Shown here: in pieces, positions 25,774 through 34,252 of the stretch
Position numbering within the stretch: position 1 is the stretch's first letter
Layout of the letters: each line of letters starts with the position of its first letter
Translations under genes and position numbers: made by a program
Source: an uncultured Chitinophaga sp.
GTDB taxonomy: Bacteria > Bacteroidota > Bacteroidia > Chitinophagales > Chitinophagaceae
Assembly: GCF_946479755.1 (NCBI RefSeq)
Contig: NZ_CAMLHC010000017.1
Span: 1-64,000 of the forward strand
DNA length: 64,000 nt
Direction of reading: 5' to 3'
The notes under the pieces: model-generated
Told to the model about the DNA's origin: nothing
The model's database searches: none
What the model saw: only the letters and a program-made list of their open reading frames with translations

Positions 25774-26435
25774 GCCGGTTTCTGATATCCCTATTGAGGC
25801 GGATATCCGCTGTGGTGGCTGTTTGCCATCGGGCTGCAGGATGTTGTGCCATATTTGCCATACCGGTTGCAGGTTAATAGATAATTCGTCTTTGCCCTTT
25901 TTGAGGGTGGAATTTACCGGCCGTGCCCTGGTGTATTTACCAATGTGGTGATTTTGATGATGGTTGCCGGGGGCTTGTGGAAAAGCCCGTTAATCACCGT
26001 ATATTTACAAAAAATGCGTCAGTAAAATAACGGCCAACAATTGACGTTTAACAAGTAAAGGAAGTAGTAGCGCGCATACTGATAGCTGACCGGGAGCGAA
26101 AACTTTATTTTATTGCCGGCGCGGGCCGGGCTGTCACACAAGGTATATAAGGCCTTTGTCGATTTTGATTAATATTTTGATAAAGCATATTTCACAGATT
26201 AGCCCAGGGTATTTTTTACTTTGGGCTTTTTTGGCTGCATAGCTATGCCAGCACTTATTCGATTTAAGTAATATTTAATTTTTAGCTATCTTAATAAAGC
26301 AACGAGAACTTTTTCCATAAAATAGCCAGACCATCAGCTTGTACCCTTGGCGATTGGTTAGATCTACACTTTAGAATGCTACCACTTTATTTCATCTCTT
26401 TTTTATTTCTTCTTCACTTTTTAAATCAAATTGTT
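25774..26435. other. Intergenic region with small dyads, no gene seen
   Basis: No reading frame with coding character was found on either strand. It holds a perfect 12-bp palindrome GCGGATATCCGC (25799-25810), and a terminator-like hairpin near 26.2 kb. The last 200 bp before the terpene synthase are AT-rich and should contain its promoter. Confidence 0.55.
26201..26232 (+). terminator. Orphan terminator-like hairpin upstream of a terpene synthase
   Basis: AGCCCA and TGGGCT pair across a 15-nt loop and are followed by six T residues. No gene precedes it on this strand, so it may end a short non-coding transcript or act as a leader attenuator. Confidence 0.45.
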
Positions 26436-27383
26436 ATGTTAAATCGAAAGTATGCAATGGTCACCATACCCGGTGACATCAAGATCAGTCATTTTAGTGA
26501 AACCGTGCAAACTAACACTGTCAACTGGGCGCAGGAGTTTAACCTGTCACCTTTTTACAAGCCTTTGAAATGGTACAACCATGCCCGGTTTGGTTTACAA
26601 GCCGCCCGAGAGTATCCCTTTGCCAGCCTTGAACATATTACGTTGGCCGGAGAGTTGCTGACATGGCTGTTTACAGTGGACGATAGTTGTGACAGAGGCT
26701 CGGAAGATAAAGCGTTAGCTACAGAAATGACGGACCAGCTGGAAGTATTCATCAGCATTTTAAAAGGGGAGGCATATCATGGAAGCGGACGCCTGGAACT
26801 AGCGCTGGTAAACATTCTGAATAAGTTCCTCGTGATTAGCCATGACAGGCCTTTCCTGTACTGGCAGTTCTGTACGCATGTAGCAGATTACCTGACCGAA
26901 TGTAAGCTCGAGGTTAAGATGCAGTTGCATCGTCATCAGATGAGCATTGACGATTATTACAGAGAGCGGCCGTATACCGGTTTTTATATTATGTTTCCCC
27001 TGGTGGCGATGTTTGCCGGCTTACGGATTCCTAAGCGGGTGTATACGCATCCGGTGGTGAAAAGTATGGAACTGGAGCTTAATCTGTTGGGATGTCTCTC
27101 TAACGATTTGCATTCCATCAGCCGTGAGGCTGCATTGGAAGAAGGTGGTTTTAACCTGATCCTGATTTCAAAGCGGGAGCATGGTTTAACGATGGATGAT
27201 GCAATTGGTTTTGTGAGTGAGGAGCATAGTCGCCATTTACAGGCATTTGAGACCGCCCGGACCATGCTCCCTGACTTTGGAGAGCGTATTAACAATCAAC
27301 TGGCGGTATACATTGCGGGCCTGTATCAAATAGTAAGAGGATATGACGATTGGGCGGTACTGGATACCGGCCGGTACAGCTGA
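26436..27383 (+). CDS. Class I terpene synthase (first copy)
   Basis: The selected ATG gives 315 aa; another ATG seven codons later is possible. The aspartate-rich Mg-binding motif is D82-D-S-C-D86 and the NSE triad is N223-D-L-H-S227-I-S-R-E231. Both bind the three magnesium ions that position the prenyl diphosphate. Length and motif spacing match bacterial sesqui- or diterpene cyclases. From memory, Chitinophaga pinensis encodes characterised terpene synthases including a diterpene one; I cannot match this protein to it. It is convergent with a hybrid histidine kinase 2 bp away. No prenyl-diphosphate synthase is visible nearby. Confidence 0.9.
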   Translation: MLNRKYAMVTIPGDIKISHFSETVQTNTVNWAQEFNLSPFYKPLKWYNHARFGLQAAREYPFASLEHITLAGELLTWLFTVDDSCDRGSEDKALATEMTDQLEVFISILKGEAYHGSGRLELALVNILNKFLVISHDRPFLYWQFCTHVADYLTECKLEVKMQLHRHQMSIDDYYRERPYTGFYIMFPLVAMFAGLRIPKRVYTHPVVKSMELELNLLGCLSNDLHSISREAALEEGGFNLILISKREHGLTMDDAIGFVSEEHSRHLQAFETARTMLPDFGERINNQLAVYIAGLYQIVRGYDDWAVLDTGRYS

Positions 27384-27385
27384 GG

Positions 27386-29188
27386 TCATGATACTGCACG
27401 ATAAGGCAGAAATTTAGCGAGTGCCAGACATAGTTCGCCAAAATCAATCGGCTTTTTTAAGAATCCATTCGCACCAATAGCCACAGCATCGTCTTCAGTA
27501 AATGACTCACTCGCACTGACAATTAAAACGGGGATGCTTTTTAAGGCGGTATGTTCTCTCATCCGCTTTAGAAGCATCTCCCCTGATAACCCTGGCATGT
27601 TCAGGTCTGAAATCACCAGGTTAGGGCTTTCAGCAACGATACGGGCAACTGCGTTATCCACGTTTTCTTCTTTACACAATTTGGCGTCCACGCCCCATTT
27701 TTTCAGGAAGCGCATTACCCATCCGGCGCCCATCTGATCGTCTTCAAACAGCAGCACCCGGGATTTCCAGAAAATGTTTCTACCGTCCGCTACCTTGTTG
27801 AGTTGAATGACGGGCTTTTCACCGGCTTCATAGGGCAGCTTGACGAGCAATGTGGTCAGGTTCGGATCTGGCTGGGGTATGATAGCAATTTCTCCGTTCA
27901 GCAGTTCTACGAGGTGTTTGGTGATGGCGAGGCCTAACCCGCTGCTGGAATCATTTTCACTTTTGCCCACAAAACGTTCAAAGGCTGCCCTGGCGATCAT
28001 GGGATCTATTTTCCCGGTGTTGGTGATCTCCAGTGTCCAGAAGGTGTCGCCTTTTTTGAGCACCACGCGCACCTCGGTATTATTGGTGCTGTATTTAATA
28101 CTATTAGATAAAAGGTTATTAAAGATCTTGGTTAAGATCATTTTGTCGCTGTGGATGGCTTGTTTGAGCGCATCGTCGATTTCCAGTGTTATTTTAATGC
28201 CTTTGGGGCTGGCCAGGTAGGAGTGGGCCGCGATGGTGGAATTGACGAGTCCAAACAGGGAAAAGTCTTCTGTATTGATCTCAATAAACTTTCCGCTTTC
28301 TATTTTTGCGATTTCCAGTACATGATTGATGATATTGCGGGTAAGCGCTGTGGAGCTGTACAGCTGGTCGGCCATTTCGCCACCGCTGGGTAATTTATAT
28401 TCTTCATCAGAATCTTCTTCTTCAAGGTGGGAGAGCTTATCTTTCTTTAACAGGAATACCTGCGCAATGCTGTATACAACATTCAATGGCGTTCTTACTT
28501 CATGAAATACTTCTGAGAGGTAGGCGGTTTTTCGCTCCGATGCCATTTGAAGCCTGCGGGATTCGATTAATAGTCCATTGATTTGGGTGGCATATGAAGT
28601 TAATACGCTCAATATAAAGACCAATAGCGCAATGCTCGTAGCCCAGCGCATAACGGCCGTTACATTTTTACTGAGGTCCAGCGGGGTGATGAAATGCAGG
28701 TATGCATTCATGATGATGTAAATCACCATCATCACGCAAAGTACTATTCCGTATAAAAGTGCTTTCGTTTTTTTATAGAGCAGGAAGGATGAGGTCAAAT
28801 GGAAAGTAATTACCGTGATAAACACCAGCAGCATTTCAATAGAAATGCCTTCTCCCAATACTGTAGACCAGTATCCGATAAAGATGACGTTCGTCAGTAA
28901 CATCAGCAGGTTGGCATTAAAATACTGTTTCTTCCAGTTGAGGAAGATCACCCCCAAAAAACAAAGTGCTTCAGTGGGAACACCAATCAAAAAAAGCAGA
29001 CTTGATTTCAGGAAATAAAAATACCCTCCGACACCAACTACTAATGAGAACAACATCAGCGCCATTACATTCAGCTGTATCGTGGAGCGTTTCTCCACGT
29101 CTCTGTCACTGCCCTCTGTGCCAGCGACGATCGGCTTTAACAGCATTTGCCTTGTGACATCGGACATCGTAATATGGTCAGGTTTCAT
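27386..29188 (-). CDS. Hybrid sensor histidine kinase with C-terminal receiver domain (first copy)
   Basis: A 600-aa protein. Six transmembrane helices span about residues 40-200. The HisKA box has H229 in FHEVRTPLN, followed by the N, G1 (GLGLAITKHL) and G2 regions of the ATPase domain. A receiver domain at about 475-595 has SDLNMPG as the likely phospho-acceptor site and a KKPIDF lysine motif. No DNA-binding output domain is present, so phosphate must move to another protein. It lies between a convergent terpene synthase and a divergent P450 and resembles the second hybrid kinase in this region. Confidence 0.93.
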   Translation of the reverse strand: MKPDHITMSDVTRQMLLKPIVAGTEGSDRDVEKRSTIQLNVMALMLFSLVVGVGGYFYFLKSSLLFLIGVPTEALCFLGVIFLNWKKQYFNANLLMLLTNVIFIGYWSTVLGEGISIEMLLVFITVITFHLTSSFLLYKKTKALLYGIVLCVMMVIYIIMNAYLHFITPLDLSKNVTAVMRWATSIALLVFILSVLTSYATQINGLLIESRRLQMASERKTAYLSEVFHEVRTPLNVVYSIAQVFLLKKDKLSHLEEEDSDEEYKLPSGGEMADQLYSSTALTRNIINHVLEIAKIESGKFIEINTEDFSLFGLVNSTIAAHSYLASPKGIKITLEIDDALKQAIHSDKMILTKIFNNLLSNSIKYSTNNTEVRVVLKKGDTFWTLEITNTGKIDPMIARAAFERFVGKSENDSSSGLGLAITKHLVELLNGEIAIIPQPDPNLTTLLVKLPYEAGEKPVIQLNKVADGRNIFWKSRVLLFEDDQMGAGWVMRFLKKWGVDAKLCKEENVDNAVARIVAESPNLVISDLNMPGLSGEMLLKRMREHTALKSIPVLIVSASESFTEDDAVAIGANGFLKKPIDFGELCLALAKFLPYRAVS

Positions 29189-29393
29189 ATATCGGATATA
29201 TTGAGGGTAATATACGTATTCTTGTTCCTATCTGCACGTTGTAAGCGGGTATTCATCAAAGGATTAAGTATCTGTTTTGGATGGTGGAATCAGGGTACAG
29301 TTGTTTCGTGGGTAAGATAAATAAAATTATCGAATTTAATGTAATTTACCTGCCAAAGTGATTGTTCAACATTTTCTAATCCATTACTAAAAC

Positions 29394-30554
29394 ATGAAAA
29401 CGCCTTTGAGCCAGCATCCCCTGCATCCCCGTATGCAGGCAGCCCACCCTTTTTTTGATACCAGCTTTACTCCCTATTATTCTGACCATATTCCCGGCGC
29501 CTGGCAGGTGACCCGTTACGAGGATGTGGTGGCTGTATTGAGCGACTATGCTACTTTTTCCAGTGAGTACATTCCTAAAACCGATGACAACGTATTTACG
29601 CGTAACCTGAACGTAACAGATCCACCGAAGCACAGGCATCTGCGGGCATTGGCAACCAAAGCATTTTCGCCGGCCATTATCGCCCAGTCAGAGGGGTGGA
29701 TACGACAACAGTGCGAGGAATTATTATTGCCTCATCTGTCTACTGGTTCTATTGAGTTTGTGGGGGACTTCGCCCTGCAACTGCCGCACCGCGTGATCTC
29801 CCGCCTGCTGGGCGTGCCGGACGCGGAGGTGGAAAAGGTAAGGCAGTGGATTATTGCCGTAGCCGGTGACCCACGGGTGATCGGTGTGGAAATATTTGGC
29901 AGGTCCATGCAGGAGATGAGCATCTTTTTCTCTGAGCTGATTCAGAAACGGACAGCACACCCGGAAGACGATCTGATTTCGCAGCTGATTGTTTCTGAAG
30001 TGGAAGGCAACCGGTTGGATACGATGGACGTGATTGCCATGTGCGTAGCTATTTTCCTGGGAGGTTATGAAACCACGAAGAGCTCCCTGGCCAACGCTAT
30101 GTATATTTTCTCCCAGCTGCCTGATGTGCAGGCGCATCTGGCGGCGCACAACGAAGACATTCCGAAGGCCATTATGGAAGCGTTGCGGGTATTATCGCCG
30201 GTGAAAGGATTTCCGAGAATAGCTGCGAAGGACGTCATGGTTTCCTCCGCAGCTATAAAAAAAGGTGATCTGGTCAATGTGTCTGTCAGTACAGCGAATA
30301 AAGATGAATCGGTATTTGCCCATCCGGACGCGTTTGACATGGACCGGGCTAACCTGAACCAGGCACTGAGTTTCGGTCATGGTATTCATTATTGCCTTGG
30401 TGCGCCGTTGGCCAGGGTGGAAACCCGGATTGCTTTTGAAACGATCTTCCGTCATGCGCGGGTTCGACTGGCGACGGCTGTCGAGCCTGAACCGGAAATC
30501 AGCGCGTTGGTGTACAGCTTAAAGAGCCTGCCGCTGGTATTAGACAAGATCTAA
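29394..30554 (+). CDS. Bacterial cytochrome P450
   Basis: A 386-aa soluble P450. The heme-ligand loop is FGHGIHYCLGAPLAR with C334. The K-helix ExxR is in AIMEALRVLS, and the I-helix oxygen-binding segment is FLGGYETTKSS near residue 220. Length and the missing membrane anchor are typical of bacterial class I enzymes that need ferredoxin and reductase partners, which are not present locally. Its 3' end overlaps the convergent terpene synthase by 15 bp, so it probably oxidises a terpene made by one of the two synthases; this is inference from position only. Confidence 0.95.
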   Translation: MKTPLSQHPLHPRMQAAHPFFDTSFTPYYSDHIPGAWQVTRYEDVVAVLSDYATFSSEYIPKTDDNVFTRNLNVTDPPKHRHLRALATKAFSPAIIAQSEGWIRQQCEELLLPHLSTGSIEFVGDFALQLPHRVISRLLGVPDAEVEKVRQWIIAVAGDPRVIGVEIFGRSMQEMSIFFSELIQKRTAHPEDDLISQLIVSEVEGNRLDTMDVIAMCVAIFLGGYETTKSSLANAMYIFSQLPDVQAHLAAHNEDIPKAIMEALRVLSPVKGFPRIAAKDVMVSSAAIKKGDLVNVSVSTANKDESVFAHPDAFDMDRANLNQALSFGHGIHYCLGAPLARVETRIAFETIFRHARVRLATAVEPEPEISALVYSLKSLPLVLDKI

Positions 30555-31523
30555 AGCTACCTGTCCATATTCAAAGTTATACCGGGCAGTTTCCCGGTAG
30601 CTCCAGTCCATATTGCCGCGCAGAATAGCGCCGAGAATGCGGACGTATTTTCTCACGGCGGCGTCATGGGGGCCGAAGTCCGGAAGTTCGGCAGACAGCT
30701 GTTCAAACTGCCGCATTTCCTGGTCGTGCAGCGCTGCCGCCTGCAGGATGGCGGTTTCCAGTGCCAGCTCCCTTTCGGCTTTCATGATCAGCACCATGTT
30801 ATGCTGGTCGCCATGGTCCAGTTCTTTCGACAGGGAGAACAGATCGTTGGCCCAGCATACCAGGTTGCGCGCCAGTACTACCAGTTCCATCACTGCCGGA
30901 TGCTGAAGGATATGCGCCGGCAGTGATACTTCTTCAATCACTTCGATCATGTCGGTGCTGACATGCGCGGCGCCCAGGTATTGTCTTCTCTTGTAAAATT
31001 CGGCTACCGTAGGCAACTGGCCGGTCTGCACGTTCCCGTATTCCCAGAGGCCGGCGGCGAACATTTTGTGGAGGCTTTCCACGAAGTTACGCTGCCATTC
31101 CGGGGTGCTGAGGGCTTTGAAACGGAGCCATACATCCGCCAGCGCTGCCATTACGCCGGTGTCACCGCTTTCTGGCTGCTGCGGGTCGGCCAGGATCTGT
31201 TTGCAGGCGGTCACAAAACTTTCGAAGTTCATGCGGGACTGTATCAGCTCGTCGCGCTCTATCTGGTTGTCCATGGCGTCGTCCATGACAAACAGGAGCA
31301 CGTTGGCATCGTTGGCCAGCTTCAGCTGCTCCAGCCCGCATTCGGGATAAAACCTGGCGGTCATCATACCGAAATTGTCATCCAGGTATTTTTCGTAGCT
31401 GCCGTTGGCATGCAGCGCAAATCTCTTTACCCACGCATTGGTGTGGTCGATGGCATGTTGGTAGTTTGGATTAATCGCTGACTCAATAGGGCAGTAGAGG
31501 ATTGGAAGAATGATTGCATTCAT
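30540..31523 (-). CDS. Class I terpene synthase (second copy)
   Basis: A 327-aa protein from an ATG preceding MNAIILPILYCPIESAINPNY. The metal-binding motifs are D81-D-A-M-D85 and N226-D-L-F-S230-L-S-K-E234; the KE ending is the standard NSE form of bacterial cyclases. It is clearly divergent from the first synthase, so the two likely make different skeletons. It is followed on the other strand by the P450 and preceded, 70 bp away in the same direction, by a second hybrid kinase. The short gap suggests co-transcription with the kinase. Confidence 0.92.
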   Translation of the reverse strand: MNAIILPILYCPIESAINPNYQHAIDHTNAWVKRFALHANGSYEKYLDDNFGMMTARFYPECGLEQLKLANDANVLLFVMDDAMDNQIERDELIQSRMNFESFVTACKQILADPQQPESGDTGVMAALADVWLRFKALSTPEWQRNFVESLHKMFAAGLWEYGNVQTGQLPTVAEFYKRRQYLGAAHVSTDMIEVIEEVSLPAHILQHPAVMELVVLARNLVCWANDLFSLSKELDHGDQHNMVLIMKAERELALETAILQAAALHDQEMRQFEQLSAELPDFGPHDAAVRKYVRILGAILRGNMDWSYRETARYNFEYGQVALDLV

Positions 31524-31593
31524 ATATATCACATAATTTGGCCATATAAGGTACAATAATCTACTGCAATATTAAAACATTTATCCTCCTGTG

Positions 31594-33351
31594 TTACAGC
31601 GGTCTGCTTTCAGTGACGAGCCTGCTGGACAGAAACGGAAGCAGGGCATGGTATAATTGTTCCAGCATAATGGGCTTGGGGAGGAACCCGTCGCCGTGCG
31701 CCCTGGCAGCCGCGATCTCTGCGGTATCGGTGTTGCCGCTGATAAAAATTACAGGGATATGACGCAGCAGGGTGTCTTTACGGATCTTCTCCAGCAGCGC
31801 CATTCCGGATATCTCCGGCAGGTAATAGTCGAGCAGGATCACATCAGGGATAATTTCGCGGGCTATCTCCAGGGCTTCGCCGGAGGAGGCGGCAAAAGCG
31901 GTAGTGCACCCGAGGCGTTTCAGCTGCAGTTCAGCCAGCAGCCGGTTGCTGTGGTCATCATCCACGCAGAGCACTTTGGCCCCGTAGAAATGCTCAAACT
32001 CGTTGGGCTGCTGCGGCTGGTTTTCCCGGCTGCTATCGGTCACCATGGGGATGCTCAGGCGGAAAGTGCTGCCTTTGCCGGTTTCGCTGGTGGCGGTAAG
32101 TGTTCCACCCAGCGTCTCCGCTATTTTCCGGGAAATAGGCAGTCCTAACCCGGTACCTTCACCGGGCTTGGAACCGGTAATATATAAGTCAAAAACCTTT
32201 TCCAGTTCTTCTGCGGGGATGCCCTTGCCCTCGTCGGTTACTTCCAGCAGAAAATGCTGGCTGGTGGCGCGGGCGGTAATGGTAATGGTGCCGCCGGGGC
32301 GGGAAAACTTGATGGCATTGGTGAGCAGGTTGCTCAGTATCCTCGTCAGCAGCGCCGCATCGGAGACGATACGCCCGGGGATGCCGGCGATCTTTAACTG
32401 CAGGGGTACCGGCGAAACATACTGGTAGGTGTCCAGCTGCTGGTAAAGCCACTGCCGTACGGAAAACGGCGCAGGCTGCGGCACGTCGTACATGCCCGCC
32501 TCAATACGGGCGGTATCCAGCACCACGTTGGTCATGTCCAGCATGTTGCGGGAGGAAGCGTACAGGGCGCGGATCACATCGGTAGATACCTGGATCTGGT
32601 CCGGCATCCCTTCGTCTTCCGCCTGTAACACCAGCTCATGGGCGAGGCCGTAAATCGGGTTCAGCTGGGTACGGTAATCGTGCGACAGTGAATTGAGATA
32701 AGTGGTTTTATAGCGGTTGGCCTGGTCCAGCGCCAGCGTCCTCTCTTCTACAAGGGCTTCCAGTTCCCGGTTGCTTTTGTTTACCGCCCGCTCGTAGAAG
32801 TACAGCAACAGCGCATTCATGAGCAGCACGGCACCGGCAGCAAAGAAATAGACCAGCCGGTTATTGCTGATGCTCAGCGGCAGCGGATCTACCAGGTTAC
32901 CGTACCAGATGACCTTCAGGATCACCGTTACCGTTAACACAAAACTGATCGCCGCCCATTTGTAACGGCTGGATTTGATGATCAGCAGCGCAGCGCCACA
33001 GAGGAAAACGGCCAGCGCTTCGATGTTGATGGCAGGTCCCAGCAGGGCGCCGTAATACATGGCGCTGAAGGACTGGAGTATGAAGATGGTCAGTAAAGCA
33101 GAGTTGGTCTTGCCGGCTTTGTTAAACAACGGCACGCCCAGGTAAATGAGGGCCATGGCGTAACCGACACCGGAAATACGGATTTCGTGCGCTGTGTTCC
33201 ATAAAACAGTCGAAATAAGGAAACACAGGAAAGAGGTCAATAAAGCCAGGGAGTTAAGAATGATGATGACCCGCTTGCTGTTTAACGGAAGCGGAGCTCC
33301 ATCTGTACCAAGATATGGAAGAGTTTTCAACAGGCGCCAGAATCTACGCAT
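31594..33351 (-). CDS. Hybrid sensor histidine kinase with C-terminal receiver domain (second copy)
   Basis: A 585-aa protein with about six membrane helices (residues 28-188), a short coiled coil, HisKA, ATPase (ITGSKPGEGTGLGLPISRKIAETLGG) and a receiver domain (VILLDYYLPEISGMALL; KPI lysine motif). The histidine box reads SLSHDYRTQLN: H224 is kept, but the usual proline of H-E-x-R-T-P-L is Q229 and the glutamate is aspartate. This may alter phosphatase or kinase balance. Like the first kinase it has no output domain. It lies just upstream of the second terpene synthase in the same direction. Confidence 0.92.
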   Translation of the reverse strand: MRRFWRLLKTLPYLGTDGAPLPLNSKRVIIILNSLALLTSFLCFLISTVLWNTAHEIRISGVGYAMALIYLGVPLFNKAGKTNSALLTIFILQSFSAMYYGALLGPAINIEALAVFLCGAALLIIKSSRYKWAAISFVLTVTVILKVIWYGNLVDPLPLSISNNRLVYFFAAGAVLLMNALLLYFYERAVNKSNRELEALVEERTLALDQANRYKTTYLNSLSHDYRTQLNPIYGLAHELVLQAEDEGMPDQIQVSTDVIRALYASSRNMLDMTNVVLDTARIEAGMYDVPQPAPFSVRQWLYQQLDTYQYVSPVPLQLKIAGIPGRIVSDAALLTRILSNLLTNAIKFSRPGGTITITARATSQHFLLEVTDEGKGIPAEELEKVFDLYITGSKPGEGTGLGLPISRKIAETLGGTLTATSETGKGSTFRLSIPMVTDSSRENQPQQPNEFEHFYGAKVLCVDDDHSNRLLAELQLKRLGCTTAFAASSGEALEIAREIIPDVILLDYYLPEISGMALLEKIRKDTLLRHIPVIFISGNTDTAEIAAARAHGDGFLPKPIMLEQLYHALLPFLSSRLVTESRPL

Positions 33352-34252
33352 ACATTCGTTGTGGGTTTTTGATTGGGTTCAAAGTTATCAATTGAGGGTC
33401 TTGATTGCAATGATGCCATTAACTTTTAGGCTTATCAGGATACCGGTGTGACTACCTGACCGCCAGGTTTTCTGAACAGTTGTACATTGTTGTAGTAAGT
33501 CTTGGTCTGTAAGATACGAAATAGATAAAACTATTTTAATTATTTATTGAAAAACGATGACAATTCCCGGCTGGATAAGTTTTTTCTGCTGGAATGCCAG
33601 CAGTCGCGCTAACGCATCAGGAACAGGACGACCGTCAAAGTTCAGGGTAAATTCTTGCAAAGAGAACATATGCGATATGTGTTGGTTTTTCGCTGCACAA
33701 TATACGGCAATCTTTCGCAACCTTACTGGGTATACCAGAAGTTCGCGTATATCCGTGAGGGTAGTATCTTGATAAGAATGGATTGTTTCTCCGCTGATGT
33801 ACAGCATAGTAGGATACGCTCAAAGTGTTGCCTGGCTGCGGATAGCGTACAGTGGCCGCTTCGCGGTGCCGCAACGGGAAAAATCCCGGAGGCCTCTTTT
33901 GAAAATTTGAATATCTTCGCGGCCGGAGTTTTAACCAATATCTAACGACAAACCATTCCTCTTTTTTATCCATTCCATATCAACCCGTGTAAATCGCGAC
34001 GACCGTATGTATCGAACTGAAAGCAGGCATTATCATGAAAATGCCACCATTCCTGTACCAGGACTGACTATACCGCTATTATTACGCATTGATTTTCCGG
34101 TAAGGAATTCCGCCCGTCCGGCGTACCGGATACGTGTTTCCTGCCTTAGCGTGTAGCCGTTAGGGAAAGATGCCTTGTACCCAGGGAATCCCGGATAAAT
34201 ATATTCTTCTACCAGAGAGACGGACCAGTTTCTTGATAATACACCGATTTGT
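33352..34252. other. 900-bp intergenic region before the giant adhesin
   Basis: Largely non-coding. The middle part contains a possible decayed gene on the minus strand, described separately. The remaining sequence, including the 280 bp before the adhesin start, shows no clear motif. Confidence 0.5.
33544..33973 (-). pseudogene. Possible decayed FecR/STN-like gene fragment
   Basis: Two overlapping minus-strand frames each read through part of this stretch. The upstream frame starts MDKKEEWFVVRYW, a FecR-like opening. The downstream frame ends FTLNFDGRPVPDALARLL ... GIVIVFQ, which resembles the C-terminal/STN fold of FecR or TonB-receptor plug-preceding domains. A single frameshift near 33.8 kb would join them. 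The alternative is chance open frames. No intact partner gene lies nearby. Confidence 0.3.

Noticed and set aside
25799..25810. Palindrome GCGGATATCCGC as an operator
   Set aside because: It lies far from any start and is single; a 12-bp palindrome can occur by chance.
30540..30554. Overlap of the P450 and terpene synthase ends as a sign of a sequencing error
   Set aside because: Both proteins end with sensible residues; a 15-bp convergent overlap is compatible with normal genes.
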